Shown here one piece after another: positions 53,636 through 64,000 of a stretch of 64,000 bases of DNA. The position numbers and the translations under genes are program-made. Under the pieces are notes generated by a model. It had not been told where the DNA came from. It saw nothing but the letters and a program-made list of their open reading frames with translations, and ran no database searches. Numbering within the stretch: the stretch's first letter is position 1; each line of letters begins with the position of its first letter. The DNA comes from Coenobita brevimanus (Eukaryota > Arthropoda > Malacostraca > Decapoda > Coenobitidae), in contig CM064690.1 in NCBI GenBank assembly GCA_032717465.1, positions 28,830,653 through 28,894,652 of the forward strand, given 5' to 3'.

Positions 53636-53735
53636 AAGGAAGCAGGAACCGAATTGCAGAAACCCTGAAGATTGTTCCCATCAAGAAAAAAACACAAACA
53701 AGAGAGCCAAATTCAAGATCCATTCATTTCGATGG
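53636..53735 (+). repeat. Family E fragment
   Basis: GGAAGCAGGAACCGAATTGC, AGATTGTTCCCATCAAG, then GCCAAATTCAAGATCCATTC. It directly precedes a family D element. Confidence 0.7.
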
Positions 53736-53741
53736 ATTGTA

Positions 53742-53955
53742 CCTTTTTAACCTAAACTTTGCCTAGATTTTCGTCCTTTTGCAGGCCTTTTCACGTATCT
53801 GATTGACGGAAAAAGATATTGCTACGGCTTTCACATCCTATCCTTGGCACCTCCTCGTGACTAGCATCCAAATCATGTGTTAACTGATACGACTCAGCGT
53901 TCAGGAAGGAGAGATGGTAATTTTGGGCCAAGTTAGGGGGAAAAGGGTATAGGTT
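53742..53955 (+). repeat. Family D element, complete
   Basis: Left ACTTTGCCTAGATTTTCGTC; interior GGCACCTCCTCGTGACTAGC; right terminus AATTTTGGGCCAAGTTAGGG, whose reverse complement matches the left end. Length about 210 bp. No coding capacity. Confidence 0.8.
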
Positions 53956-54530
53956 GTCAGTGGTTAACAATGTCACCTAAAGTTTCTCCCTTAGACAAAA
54001 GCGTGTGATGTTAATTCAAGGGTTAGATTGATAAGCTACTGTTGTACTGATCTGTTCTTCGTGTGGGTTGGCCTTTTTTCTTTTTTTAAATAATGATGTT
54101 GTGTAATTATTGTGGATTTTGGGAAGAGGTGATGAAATAGTTATATGTGGGAATGTGATGATGACGTGTGGTGGGGATGTGGTGTGAGGTGATGAGTTAG
54201 CCTAACTTAGAATGTGGTGTTAAGTTGTACAGTAGATGAATGTGGTGATTAAATACTACAGAAGTGTGTTACAGTCTGATCACTTAAGTATAGTAGATGT
54301 ACACGTGTATTTTTACGTCAGATTTACACCAGAGTCAATATACTACAGTGAAAAAGGTAAGTTTGATACCAGCACAGCAGTATACAAGTCAAAATAGAGC
54401 CGACCCTGGTGACACACTGGCTTTACAATTAATTTAACATGTAACTGAGCTGGGTGGCATGTGTCGCACTCAGGATTAAGAAACTGTGGTGTAGGATGTG
54501 ATGAATAAGTATCCTAGTAATATGGTGGAA
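53956..54530. other. Unique AT-rich stretch
   Basis: No gene is seen. GATGTGGTGTGAGG-type words appear near 54160-54250. Confidence 0.45.
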
Positions 54531-54534
54531 TGTA

Positions 54535-54745
54535 GTGATGACGTGTGATGTGAGGGTGATGACGAGTGTGGCGTGGCTTGCTGGCATGACGTGTGTGATG
54601 TGGTGTGGTGAGTGACGTGTGTGATGTGGCGGGGTGGCATGACGTGTGGTGTAGCGTGGTGGCAAGATGTGTGTGGTGTGACGTGTATGGTGTGGTGTGG
54701 TGATGATAACGTGTGTGGCGTAGTGTGGTGTGGTGAGGGTGTGGT
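54535..54745. repeat. Degenerate TGACGTGTGTGATGTGG minisatellite
   Basis: About eight irregular copies of GACGTGTGTGRTGTGG with GGCATGACG linkers, 20-30 bp apart. Confidence 0.85.
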
Positions 54746-54904
54746 AAATGGACTAGCGAGGTACACTGACTCAACCCGTATCCCGCCGTGACGCAATCCG
54801 GAAATAACGTCAACCTACCCCGTAAAACAGACCTTATGATGGCGTGCGTAGTCACTGTTTGTGTGCCCCACCAAATATGTGCTGTGTTTAGGGTGACTTT
54901 GACG

Positions 54905-55330
54905 AAATATACTGTTAGGAATTTAGATGGAAGATAAGTCTGTATACCGTATTCTTGCATAGTACAGTCATTTAGATTTAAGATAGTAATTGTAGTCTTG
55001 CTTAGAATTTAGATGTAAGATTGCGTGTACCAGTATATTCTTGCTTAGGAATTTAGATGTAAGATTGTATATTCATGCTTAGAGTTTAGATTTAAGATAG
55101 TAATTATATTCTTGCCTAGAATTTAGATGTAATATGGTGTATATAGATGAAAGATAGTTTGTATGTTCTTACTTAGAAATTATATGGAAGATAGCCTGTA
55201 TATTCTGTCTTAGGAATTTAGATTAAGATAGTTTGCTATTTAGAAATTTATACGGTATTTAAGATGATTTGTACCCTATCATCTGTCTTAGGAATTAAGA
55301 TTAAAATAGTTTGGAAGGATTTACGGTGTT
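54905..55330. repeat. Degenerate minisatellite, about 45-60 bp unit, about nine copies
   Basis: TTAGGAATTTAGATGTAAGA and TAGTTTGTATATTCTTGC recur with deletions and substitutions in every copy. An old array. Confidence 0.9.
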
Positions 55331-55603
55331 TTTAAGTTTGGATTTTTTAGCTTTAGGAAAGTATATGGTATCCTGATTAAGTTCCGTTGGCTTGTAATAC
55401 TTTATAATTTGCGGAAAAGGTTGATATGTTAGGAGGGAATGAGAGCTTATGTTGATTTGTTGCTGCTTGCGTAACCTACTTTGCAGCTAGATTAAGAACT
55501 GTGATAGCTACGGTAGGGGAGAGAGAATTGTGACTTGGAAAGGGTTGACGAGAGGAGGGGGAGGGATGGAGGAGGGAAGGGATGTTTTAGCGTGATAGAG
55601 AAT

Positions 55604-55634
<31 letters not shown>

Positions 55635-55757
55635 TAACATAACTCGGATAAAGTTAACTAACGAGATAACAGCGATAAAAGCCGTACCATACGTGATGTG
55701 CCATATCGTTCCCACTTATCTAAAAATTGAAGGCCTCTTAGTGTGGTGACATTGTAG
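55331..55757. other. Unique stretch with short (GT) run
   Basis: No gene is seen. A (GT)13 run lies at 55605-55630 and a purine patch at 55540-55580. Confidence 0.45.
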
Positions 55758-55890
55758 TTTATTTATTTATTTATTTATTTATTTATATCTTGGATGATTT
55801 TATTCAGCTGAGGAGATAATGTCGAACTGGAGGGTTAGATACTTCAACCTCTTCAGACCGAGAACCTACTGATTTGCATAATATCACGTG
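55758..55890 (+). repeat. (TTTA)7 repeat followed by family A copies
   Basis: A clean TTTA run (55758-55787) occupies the position of the T-rich left half of family A. It is followed by GGATGATTTTATTCAGCTGA and GAACTGGAGGGTTAGA. A second left end, TCAACCTCTTCAGACCGAG, begins at 55849. Confidence 0.75.
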
Positions 55891-55919
55891 GAGATGCGGT
55901 ACAAGGATTAATACCACAG

Positions 55920-56092
55920 TCGTTTTGTTTTCATCTAACGTAACCGGGCAACTTCCATAGCTTGAATTCTAGGTCATGGTTTGAAATTCAGTAAGCATAA
56001 GTTACAAGATAGAAATGAGTCTCCTTGGTTACTAGTCAAATGATCCTCCAGTCTGAATAGAGCTGGCCATCAATAAAGGTGAGAGGGGGTGG
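55920..56092 (-). repeat. Family C element, uninterrupted
   Basis: It contains AATGAGTCTCCTTGGTTACT then AGTCAAATGATCCTCCAGTC and GGCCATCAATAAAGG, the empty-site version of the arrangement that is split by D at 40.6 kb. Confidence 0.8.
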
Positions 56093-56402
56093 GGATATCT
56101 GTCAGGTAAGATTAACAAACTAACCAATTTAAAAATGGAGTGAATGTGGGAGACTGGTAATAGAAGACTGAGAATGAGGCGCGTGAGTGGAGTGCATGAG
56201 GAAGGATGGCTTGGAATGCTGACAGGCGTGGGATATTTACTGATATTTATTTATTTACCTATTGCTACGTTCACCTTCAATGAACTGTAAGATTGGATGT
56301 CTGTAAACGCTGCATACAGTAGATGTGTTTAGTCTGAAGAGGGAGGGAGTGGGTGAGTCAACAGTGCAACAGATGATTTAGAGAGATCAGATGTATACAG
56401 GC
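56093..56402. other. Unique stretch
   Basis: No gene or repeat recognised. Confidence 0.4.
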
Positions 56403-56965
56403 CTCTCTCTCTCTCTCTCTCTCTCCCCCAAGATTTCTACAGTCCCACCCAATCTTTTTCATCCCAAACCCTCTCATCTCCTTGTCCCTCTCCCACACAG
56501 CCGTCCATTATATCATTTCCTTCTCCTTTATCCGGCTATATTTTTCATGTATCTCCTTTCCTTTTCTTTTAACTGCTTATCTTTCATAGCATTTCCTCCT
56601 CTCCCAGTCACAGTTCTTTTATATCCCTTTAAAGCTCATTCTGTTAATTCTTTTCCTTTTTCGTATCCAGTTATCGTTTATCTTCCTCTCCTTTTAACAG
56701 TCCAATCTTTCATATCCTTTCACACTTATTGTATCTTCCTCCTGCTTGTCTCCATCTTAATACTCCTTCCTTCCTCCTTCACTCCTGTCCTGTAACTCCT
56801 TCACCCCCCTCCATCAACTTTCTCCATCTGTTTTTCCCTCCCCACTTCTCCGCATCCCTTCCTCTCCCTCTTAAACCCGTATTTTTCTTCATTAATTCTT
56901 CCTCTCCTGTCCCTCCCCTCCCCTCTCTTTTCTCCGTCTTTTCTCTACACCTCCCCTCCCCATGT
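56403..56965. repeat. (TC)11 run and pyrimidine-rich block
   Basis: A TC run (56403-56424) then C/T-rich, T-heavier sequence (CCTTTTC, TTCCTCC). The 134-residue frame is compositional. Degenerate CTTTTCCTTTTCGTATCC-like words recur at about 65 bp spacing between 56490 and 56720. Confidence 0.75.
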
Positions 56966-57027
56966 TCCCCCTGTCCCGTTCTGAGTACAGTATGTGGCTG
57001 TTAGCTCTTGCAGGTCGGTTTTCCCTA

Positions 57028-57031
<4 letters not shown>

Positions 57032-57099
<68 letters not shown>
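57032..57099. repeat. Compound (GA)15-(GT)19 microsatellite
   Basis: A GA run then a GT run, the reverse of the usual order in this window. Confidence 0.97.
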
Positions 57100-57100
<1 letters not shown>

Positions 57101-57269
57101 CCTCAGCCCTCATATCCTGTCGGGGGGGTGCTCATAAAAGTTAAAACAGACATGACAAAGGTCCTGGTGCTGGACCCCTTGGGGATTAAGACTACCTCAC
57201 ACATGGGTAGTAAAATTCATGGGGGTAGTTAATGAGAGAGAGAGAGAGTACTTGAGTGGGTGGGGTACA

Positions 57270-57306
57270 CTTCCAAGAACGTAGCTTTCGGAAATGAAGT
57301 CTGTGC

Positions 57307-57380
<74 letters not shown>

Positions 57381-57485
57381 GGGGTTCGTAGAATGTTGGT
57401 TTCGGAAATGTAAGCTTCTTCGTCACGAATGGTAGAACGTCGAAGAGAGGATTTCCTGTGTTGCCAGAGAGAGAGAGAGAGAGAG
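57270..57485. repeat. Compound (GT)8-(GA)27 within a 115-bp direct duplication
   Basis: AACGTAGCTTTCGGAAATGAAG (57280) and GAATGTTGGTTTCGGAAATGTAAG (57391) flank the GT-GA tract at 57306-57376. A further GA run closes the segment (57463-57484). Confidence 0.85.
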
Positions 57486-57869
57486 GATGCTTAACCAACC
57501 TTTTCCCCGCTGTTGTCTGATGTTGGTATCTTATGCTAACACCAGCTAACTATCCAGCCGTTTGAAATCATAGTAGCGATAGTCGGGAGGATGTAGTGGC
57601 TAGTTAACTACACAAACAAGAAAAAATGAGGGAGGGCGACTTGAAGTGGTGGTCCAGTTTAGATGTTACCGGTACGCTTAAAGTATGGTAGATAGGGGTA
57701 AATGGTCGCCTGTTACCACGCTGCATCGACATCACATTTAGGGCACTGGTATGTCTGTCACTTTCCTCCCTGACGCATCGTATCAAAAGAGCATCATGTA
57801 TGGACAGAGCAGCATACCACGCCTCCATCATCCCTCATCATCCCAGAAATATTAACCCGCAAAGATCCG
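57486..57869. other. Unique stretch
   Basis: No gene supported. Balanced composition with no repeat family recognised. Confidence 0.4.
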
Positions 57870-58131
57870 TAACCCCTTTCATTTCGGGTTTGATGGCTAA
57901 GTGTGGTTGGATTGGCGGGTTGATTTGTAGTTAGATTGGGGGTTGATTTGTTAGATTTGGGGGTTGAATCGTTGTTAGATTTGGGATTGATTCGTGGTTT
58001 GATTAGGGGTTGATTTGACTAATAACCAAGGAGACTCATTCTTACCGCATTACAAAGTTTATGGAATTTCAAGTAACCACAGCTAAATATTCCTCTTGTA
58101 GCTCAGTTCCGTCGGATGAAAACAAACCCAC
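57870..58131 (+). repeat. Family C element with internal tandem amplification
   Basis: TAACCCCTTTC and TGATGGCTAAGTGTGGTTGG start the element. AATAACCAAGGAGACTCATT and CGTCGGATGAAAACAAA end it. Between them the GATTGGGGGTTGATTTG segment is present about five times (57905-58017) instead of once, lengthening the element to about 260 bp. Confidence 0.85.
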
Positions 58132-58234
58132 AACAGAAGAAAATGTCTATTGTTAAGTTATAAATAATTCTCTAGTGTTTGCTTCGTCTTGCCAGGACCC
58201 TCATTTGTCCCAACTCTCGTTCTGGACACGTTCG

Positions 58235-58285
58235 GGGTGTGACGTCAGAGGTAAATAAAGATGGCGACAAGAATGGCGTTTTATA
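58235..58285 (+). promoter_or_regulatory. CRE palindrome with ATGGCG motifs (candidate promoter)
   Basis: A perfect TGACGTCA at 58240-58247, then AAGATGGCGACAAGAATGGCG. The CRE and YY1-like ATGGCG pair is typical of metazoan TATA-less promoters; no transcript evidence is available here. Confidence 0.25.
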
Positions 58286-58355
58286 TTTGACGGCCCAGAT
58301 TCGGTTATGTGGAGGTTACTAGGGTTGAGGGTCACCTAGTGCGGTCACACAGGCA

Positions 58356-58358
<3 letters not shown>

Positions 58359-58399
<41 letters not shown>
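58359..58399. repeat. (GA)20 microsatellite
   Basis: A perfect GA run. Confidence 0.96.
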
Positions 58400-58401
<2 letters not shown>

Positions 58402-58588
58402 TTAAAAGTTAAGCCAGAATGTAAAGTTAAATCCTTGTAAAGTTGTTAAATTACAAAGATGGCTTCCAATAAACGTAGCATTGTCGGAGGTATAGACTGG
58501 GTAATGGCTTGATTGATTGAAATGTTGGGTTATTTTATTGTCTTGAATGTTACCGTATAGAAGTTTAGTGAAAATTGGTATATACGAT

Positions 58589-58591
<3 letters not shown>

Positions 58592-58640
<49 letters not shown>
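58592..58640. repeat. (TC)24 microsatellite
   Basis: A perfect TC run. Confidence 0.96.
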
Positions 58641-58645
<5 letters not shown>

Positions 58646-58741
58646 GCCTGTCTATTTTTGGATATTTCAGCTATATCCGTTTACTTTGTCTAGCTTTCTG
58701 TATCACGTATATTTGTGTTTGTTTTCTTCCATTTCTGTTGT

Positions 58742-58925
58742 CAGTCTAATCTATCTGCCTGCTATATTTTTTAATTATCCACGTGCCAGCCTACAATTAA
58801 GAGTTCTTTATTTTCCAGCTTTACTGTCTGTGTGTCCCTAATCTATCTACCTGTTATCTTTTTATCTATCCACGTGCTAGCCTACGACTGAACATTGTCC
58901 TTTATCTCTACTGTCTGTGTCTCTT
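58742..58925. repeat. 92-bp tandem duplication, two copies
   Basis: CTAATCTATCTGCCTG (58746) and CTAATCTATCTACCTG (58838) lead into TATCCACGTGCCAGCCTAC / TATCCACGTGCTAGCCTAC and TTTACTGTCTGTGT. Confidence 0.92.
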
Positions 58926-59245
58926 TGTACCCATCAGAATATTACACAGTTGCATAAGCTCACAAAGAAGGGCTGTAGGAAATGGTTGTGAAGGTGAGAA
59001 GGAAGTGAGAGGTTATGTAAGATGGAAGTGACGAGTTAGTTGAGATGGAGAGAAGATTGGATTACTTATCTGATTCTTCTTTATAGGTTTTTACATCCTT
59101 ATTGATTTTAGTTCGTATTTAGGGAAAGATTGACGATATTCTCGGTCTTTATTTTTATTTATTTATTTTAATGGTCATCTCCACTTATTTATCTTAGTAT
59201 TTTGACCTGATTTCACAGCCATCATAAAGGGGTTGGGAGCTGCCA

Positions 59246-59250
<5 letters not shown>
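58926..59250. other. Unique stretch
   Basis: No gene is seen. A short TTTA repeat lies near 59150-59170. Confidence 0.4.
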
Positions 59251-59284
<34 letters not shown>

Positions 59285-59302
59285 CCCATTTTATTGTGAT
59301 CG

Positions 59303-59353
<51 letters not shown>
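59251..59353. repeat. (TG)16 and (TC)23 microsatellites
   Basis: A TG run (59251-59282) and a TC run (59308-59353) separated by 25 bp. Confidence 0.95.
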
Positions 59354-59357
<4 letters not shown>

Positions 59358-60204
59358 CTCCATTCTGTTACCTGTTACTTAACTGGAAAAATGGAAAGTA
59401 GAGATAAGGAAGCAAGATAAACAGAGAAAGCGAATCGAAAGAAAGTGTAAGTGAAAGCGAGGATAAAACAAGTGGAAATGAACGAAACTCGAATTCGAAA
59501 GTGTGAAAGTAGAGATCAAAAAAGCTACTATTCTCACTAAGCGAAGAAAATGGAAATGTGGAAACGGAAAACCATTGATTTAAAATAACATAAGGTGTAT
59601 TTCAAAAGTTTAAATGAATGTATCAGAAGTTAGTGGTCAAAAGGCAGTGAAAAAAAAGAAAAAGAAAAACTGCAAGGGTTATGTAGGAAGGAGTACATTT
59701 AACGTATGAAATGCAGCCTGATGAATAGGGGTCTTAAAAAAAAAAAAAAAATCATGAGCAGAATTTCCGAATTACCAACTCAAAAAGCGTAAAAAAAAGG
59801 GCGTTACTGAAATCAACCAACAGGATAAAATGTTGCATAAATTAACTAGTAGGAAAATGTCATTTAAAAATAATCGGGTAAGTATTTAATGTTTCAAAAA
59901 TTAACCGACAAACATTAAAGGGCGCACCCAAATTCAACCGCCGACTAACGGACATTGGAAAATCCCAACCGTCAATTAAGTTTAAAATAATGAATCGCTT
60001 GAAACTTAAGGAAAGCGAGTACCTGGGCGTTCAAATAAGTCATTGTGAAGACGGTCGGGGGGGAAAGTCCTTGAATCTTGTTCGCTGGAGTCCGGGAAAA
60101 GAGAGGGAGAAAAAAAAGAAAGAACAAAGGAGGGAGGAAAATGTGGCCGGGGTTAAAATCCGCCGCTTGACATCCCCGTGAGTCACAAGAGCTGATGACG
60201 CAAG

Positions 60205-60206
<2 letters not shown>
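59354..60206. other. A-rich unique stretch
   Basis: No gene supported. GAAAGTGAAAG-type purine words lie at 59390-59580, an A15 tract at 59736-59750, and GTAAGTATTTAATG-like AT-rich sequence to 59980. Confidence 0.5.

Positions 60207-60236
<30 letters not shown>
60207..60236. repeat. (TC)15 microsatellite
   Basis: A perfect TC run. Confidence 0.93.
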
Positions 60237-60238
<2 letters not shown>

Positions 60239-60391
60239 ATTTGTTTCTTGCATTATTATGTTACACCGTTGCCATTCATATATCCATAATATTTTCTTTT
60301 GCGGTGTTTTCTCTGGCATGGCCTATACCTTTTTCATACGTCTGTCTCTCATATATATATTACGCACACATACACATGGTATGTATGGTAT

Positions 60392-60392
<1 letters not shown>

Positions 60393-60446
<54 letters not shown>
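60393..60446. repeat. (AC)27 microsatellite
   Basis: A perfect AC run. Confidence 0.96.
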
Positions 60447-60447
<1 letters not shown>

Positions 60448-60637
60448 GTCCTATTTTGGCATACCTGACGGAGATTCATGTTTTATTTAGGCTGACAGAC
60501 CCCCTGGTTAGTTATGACGAACGCCTCCAAGTCTGTCACCACTCCAGCCCTGGGAGAGAAAGAGAGAGAGAGAGATTTTTATTTGTTTTTACACCAATTC
60601 ATCTTACTGCTTGAATCCGACGATGTATTTCTAGCCT

Positions 60638-60780
60638 TTATTATTATTACTGTATTATTATTATTATTATAGCGGTTGTAATAGTATAGGAGATGTAGTA
60701 GTAGTTGTAGTACTAGTAGTAGGAAGATGAGGAGGTGGAGGAGTATTGTTGTTAATACTGTTATTGTTATTATTGCCGGT
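60638..60780. repeat. (ATT)n and (TAG)n triplet repeats
   Basis: An ATT run with ACTGTATT interruption (60638-60672), then TAGTAG and GTTATT triplets. Confidence 0.85.
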
Positions 60781-60910
60781 ATGTGAGGTTGGAAATGGAG
60801 AAGCCTTAAGTAATGTGAAAAGGAAATTGATGATTGTGAAGAATATGGAGGAAAATGAAGTACTTTAAATGTGAAGACGATATTCTGAACGTTGGAGAAT
60901 GTCAAAATGA

Positions 60911-60913
<3 letters not shown>

Positions 60914-60957
<44 letters not shown>

Positions 60958-60960
60958 AGG
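60914..60960. repeat. (GA)16 microsatellite and purine tail
   Basis: A GA run grading into GGGAGGGAGG. Confidence 0.93.
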
Positions 60961-61529
60961 GAGGGGGGGTAGGACTGAAGAGAAGTAGAAGGTTTAAGAA
61001 ATAGAATTAGAGAATGTAAAGAAATTGGAAGGAATGTGGAAGTGAAAATTAAAAATGATCAAAGTGATAACGGAGATGTTGATAAAGAAAAAATTATATG
61101 GAGGAGAGTGCTGTATAAGGAGCAACAATAACCTATATGGATGTTACATATAAGTTTAATCTGGAGAGAGAGAGAGAGAGGGAGATGAAATGAATGTTAT
61201 GAAGGAAATGATAATGATAATCGTGGGTTTACAAGCTTACTGATGAAAATAACAAAGACAGGCGTGGATATTGGGAGAAATTGACTATAAAGGAAAATAA
61301 AAGGATAAGGCTTGAACAGGGAAGAGTATGAGAAAAAAAAGATATAAATGGCCTGGAAAGGATGGTTAGTGAAGGGGGAAATTAACCAAGGAAGAAAAAT
61401 TGGTGAAATAGAGGTGTGACGGTGAGTAAAAACGAAAAATTAAAATAAAAAAGATGATTGAATAGAAAATTTGCTACTGATTGAATGAAAAAAGATTACA
61501 TGAGTTTTAAGAGGAATGAGCTGATTAAT
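60961..61529. other. A/G-rich unique stretch
   Basis: No gene is seen. GAAATGATAATGATAAT and AAAAAGAT words; a short GA run lies at 61165-61180. Confidence 0.45.
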
Positions 61530-61614
61530 TTGTTCAGACCGACTTATTTTTTTTATTTTTATTTTTTAGCCAGTTTTATTTACTTCCGGGAGATTTTGTG
61601 GTGGAAGGGGTTAA
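61530..61614 (+). repeat. Family A element, diverged
   Basis: TTGTTCAGACCGACTTATTTT at the left, CAGTTTTATTTACTTCC in the core position, and GTGGAAGGGGTTAA at the right end. Confidence 0.65.
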
Positions 61615-61774
61615 TGAAGGTTATACCTCACTCCAGTTCAGTGTCTTCCCTAAGCTGATTGGTATTGACTTGGTATCAGGAATATAAATATGATCGTTCT
61701 GAAGGGATTGCATTCTTTGCCAGGGTAGTTTTTTTTTTTTTTTTTTCCAACTCCATGTCTTCTGGTGATATGAA

Positions 61775-61776
<2 letters not shown>

Positions 61777-61811
<35 letters not shown>
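61777..61811. repeat. (TC)17 microsatellite
   Basis: A perfect TC run, 30 bp after a T17 homopolymer. Confidence 0.95.
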
Positions 61812-61812
<1 letters not shown>

Positions 61813-62465
61813 GCCGGGCGCCTTAACCCTGTAAGGGGTGGTCACAGACAAATCGCCTCCATGTCGCAGCTGCCCTTCCCCCAACTCACACTTGTTTTAC
61901 TCACCTCCATCCCTCCATCCCATCCTCGGTCTCCCCCTTCCACCTCACTCAGCTACTCTCGTCGTTCTCACTCTCCATCTGCGCGAGAAGAATCAACAGA
62001 TAAATCATCTGATAAAGATAGTGAACATTGCTTGGTGCCCCCACAGTGGTCAAGGCCTGTGCTGAGTTAAGATCCGGAGGTCACAAGAGTACAGACGCAA
62101 GATTACATGGCAAATCGTTATCGTATTGGACAGATATAACCCTGATCCCAAGACTTTTCCCTTTTGTGACCACAGGAAATTGATCAATATACTTGGCTCC
62201 CATCAATATCTTTGTTAATAAAAAAAAAAAAATGCTTGAGAATTTCACGTGAATGCATTTCTCAACATAAAACTTTAGCAGTTTTGGTCATTGAATGTAG
62301 AGATGGTAACTTTTTAAATAGCATCTTTCCTACCACTTGAGTAATACGGTAACTTTTTTTTATTACATCTTTCCTGCCACTTGGGTATATAATCATGAAT
62401 TGAGAAATGGTAAGTACGCAGAAGAGATAATCCCCCTGGAACTCAGTACACGTTCAGACTGATGC

Positions 62466-62466
<1 letters not shown>
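61812..62466. other. Unique stretch
   Basis: No gene supported. 61860-61985 is CT-leaning; the remainder is AT-rich. TAACTTTTTAAATAGCATCT and TAACTTTTTTTTATTACATC (about 62308 and 62349) indicate a 42-bp tandem duplication including CTTTCC-TGCCACTTG. Confidence 0.55.

Positions 62467-62562
<96 letters not shown>
62467..62562. repeat. (TA)48 microsatellite
   Basis: A perfect, self-complementary 96-bp TA run, the only long TA tract in the window. Confidence 0.98.
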
Positions 62563-62564
<2 letters not shown>

Positions 62565-62810
62565 GCTTTGTGGATATTAAATGATTGGCTGATGACTGGC
62601 AAGAGATAAGGAACATTAAGGCATAACAGGAAAATGAGAAAAATATGATGGAGACGGAGAGCAGTGTTAAGATGTGGTGATGAATGTGATAGCGAGCGAT
62701 GTTAATAGGAAAGCATGAGTGAAAGTGATGACATTGGTGTGTGTGCTAGTGGCGGTGAAGGTGACGCACTTAGTGAAGATGACACAGCTAGTAATGACGC
62801 AACAACTGGC

Positions 62811-62841
<31 letters not shown>

Positions 62842-63105
62842 TTCTGGTAGGAGTGAGTTTGTGAGTAATGTGTGCACGTATGGATGCGGATTGACTGTGT
62901 GTGTGTGTGTGTGTGTGAAGGTGTGAGATGTGTACCGCAATATATGTGTACATGTGGGTGCATATTTCCCAGTGCAGTATATCTGTGTGGCATCTGTGTG
63001 TAACCAGAACCTCACCCTCTATATATATATATTGGTGGATGATTGTATGTTGTGTGTACGAGTGGCTGTGAGAATTATGGATAAGGTGTGCGTGTAGGTG
63101 CAGTA
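62563..63105. other. GT-rich stretch with short (TG) runs
   Basis: No gene is seen. (TG) runs lie at 62811-62837 and 62896-62918, with scattered GTGTG-rich degenerate sequence to 63060 and a short (TA) run near 63020. Confidence 0.6.
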
Positions 63106-63106
63106 C

Positions 63107-63142
<36 letters not shown>

Positions 63143-63150
63143 GAGAGAGA
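63106..63150. repeat. (GA)n microsatellite with one GG slip
   Basis: About 22 GA units. Confidence 0.95.
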
Positions 63151-63174
63151 TTAGGCTATGACTTGGAATTGGTT

Positions 63175-63775
63175 GACAGGAGAGAGCAGGGGAGGGATGG
63201 AGGTGGGGAGGGGATGTGTTTGTGTGATAGAGAATATGGCCTGCCAGAGAGAGAGGGGGAGAGAGAGAGGGAGAGGTGGCAACACTGCTTGAGTTACCAA
63301 GTGTCGCGGTGGATTTCCTCTGCTAGGGGGAGGGGGAGGGGGTTTAGGGGGTGGAACGATGGGGAGGGGGTTGACGGGAGGGGGGCTTGGCGACAGTAAA
63401 GGTGGCTGGGAGGTTTAAAGATGGGGGAGTAAAGGGTAGGGGTGGAGGGAGAGTGTGAAAGGGGAGGGATGGTGGGAGGGGGAGAATATGAGAAGGGGAT
63501 GGGGGGAGGGAGTGGGAGAATATGACAGTGGTAGGGGGTGAAGGGGGAAGAGAAAGGGGTGCTAGATGTTATTGGGAAGAGAAAGAGGAGCCGGAAGGTG
63601 GGAGAATATGAATGAGGGGGGGAAGAGTGAATGGGGAGGAGAAGGAGCAGGTAGGGGGGAGAATATGAATGAGGGGGGGAGATTGAATGGGGAGGAGAAA
63701 GAGGGAGGGGATGGTATAGTGAGGGAGCAGTAGGGAAGGGAGAGGAAGCGAATGAAAAAAAAAAAAAAAAAGAAT
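63175..63775. repeat. Polypurine (G/A) block with 60-bp duplication
   Basis: GGGGAGGG-rich. GGGAGAATATGAATGAGGGG recurs at about 63600 and 63657, each followed by GAATGGGGAGGAGAA. Also TGGCAACACTGC at 63275 and an A18 tract at 63754-63771. Confidence 0.85.
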
Positions 63776-63875
63776 GTTAAAGGAATATAAACGGAAGCAG
63801 AACAACACACCTAATGGTCTTTTTAGTGCTCTTACGGATATGACTGTGACTGATATCTGAATGTGTGGCGTGTAT

Positions 63876-64000
63876 TCCCGTCAGTAAAAGAAGCTCCCTA
63901 ACACCTCTTCCTTGGCTGTTTATTTTTGGATATGGGCATTTAGTATCCTTTTGCACGGTACTAATGGAGAGTATGGCGATTTTGGACGGATTTATGCAAC
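63876..64000 (+). repeat. Family B left half, cut by window end
   Basis: TATTCCCGTCAG, GAAGCTCCCTAACACCTCTTC, CTTGGCTGTTTATTTTTGG and TAGTATCCTTTTGCACGGTACT occur in the usual order. The right end lies beyond the window. Confidence 0.75.

Overview
This window looks like non-coding nuclear DNA, intergenic or deep-intronic, from an animal with an extremely microsatellite-rich genome. The mix of features suggests an arthropod and most likely a decapod crustacean such as a crab, shrimp or lobster. These features are dozens of long (AC)n/(GT)n and (AG)n/(CT)n tracts, (ATT)n and (CTA)n tracts, kilobase-scale polypurine/polypyrimidine deserts, and short dispersed elements ending in TTAACCCC. The taxon is an inference: no gene, rRNA, tRNA or mitochondrial marker pins it down. 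I found no protein-coding gene I can support. Nearly every long reading frame is a six-frame shadow of a dinucleotide repeat, a polypyrimidine tract or a minisatellite.

Layout. 0-13 kb: microsatellites, a 31-33 bp minisatellite (1.1-1.5 kb), polypurine and polypyrimidine blocks, and a possible 15-nt micro-exon at 4.33 kb. 13-20 kb: a cluster of family A elements (14.0-14.8 kb), CT-rich blocks, and a CTGCAG-bearing minisatellite (18.05-18.87 kb) abutting a truncated family D element. 20-28 kb: an A+B composite duplication, a 1-kb polypurine block, a 128-bp (AC) tract, and triplicated family A modules. 28-41 kb: the least repetitive part. It holds two first-exon/promoter-like segments (29.0 and 38.2-38.6 kb), GATA- and homeodomain-motif-rich unique DNA (33.3-35.7 kb), a 31-bp minisatellite, a family B cluster (32.1-32.8 kb), and a C element interrupted by a D element (40.5-40.9 kb). 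41-46 kb: a B element swollen by an internal minisatellite, E and F repeats, and AT-rich unique DNA. 46-52 kb: polypyrimidine blocks and small tandem duplications. 52-64 kb: several minisatellites, a second intact D element, two C elements (one internally amplified), a 96-bp (TA) tract and a terminal B fragment.

The coherent story is about repeats. At least four short families, called A to D here, recur across the window, are non-autonomous in appearance, and in part show terminal inverted repeats. A has TTAA-CCCC ends like a piggyBac-type MITE. They are nested in each other and seem to seed minisatellites. Compound microsatellites show a strong (GT)n to (GA)n polarity. Family names A-F are mine; none could be checked against a repeat library here.
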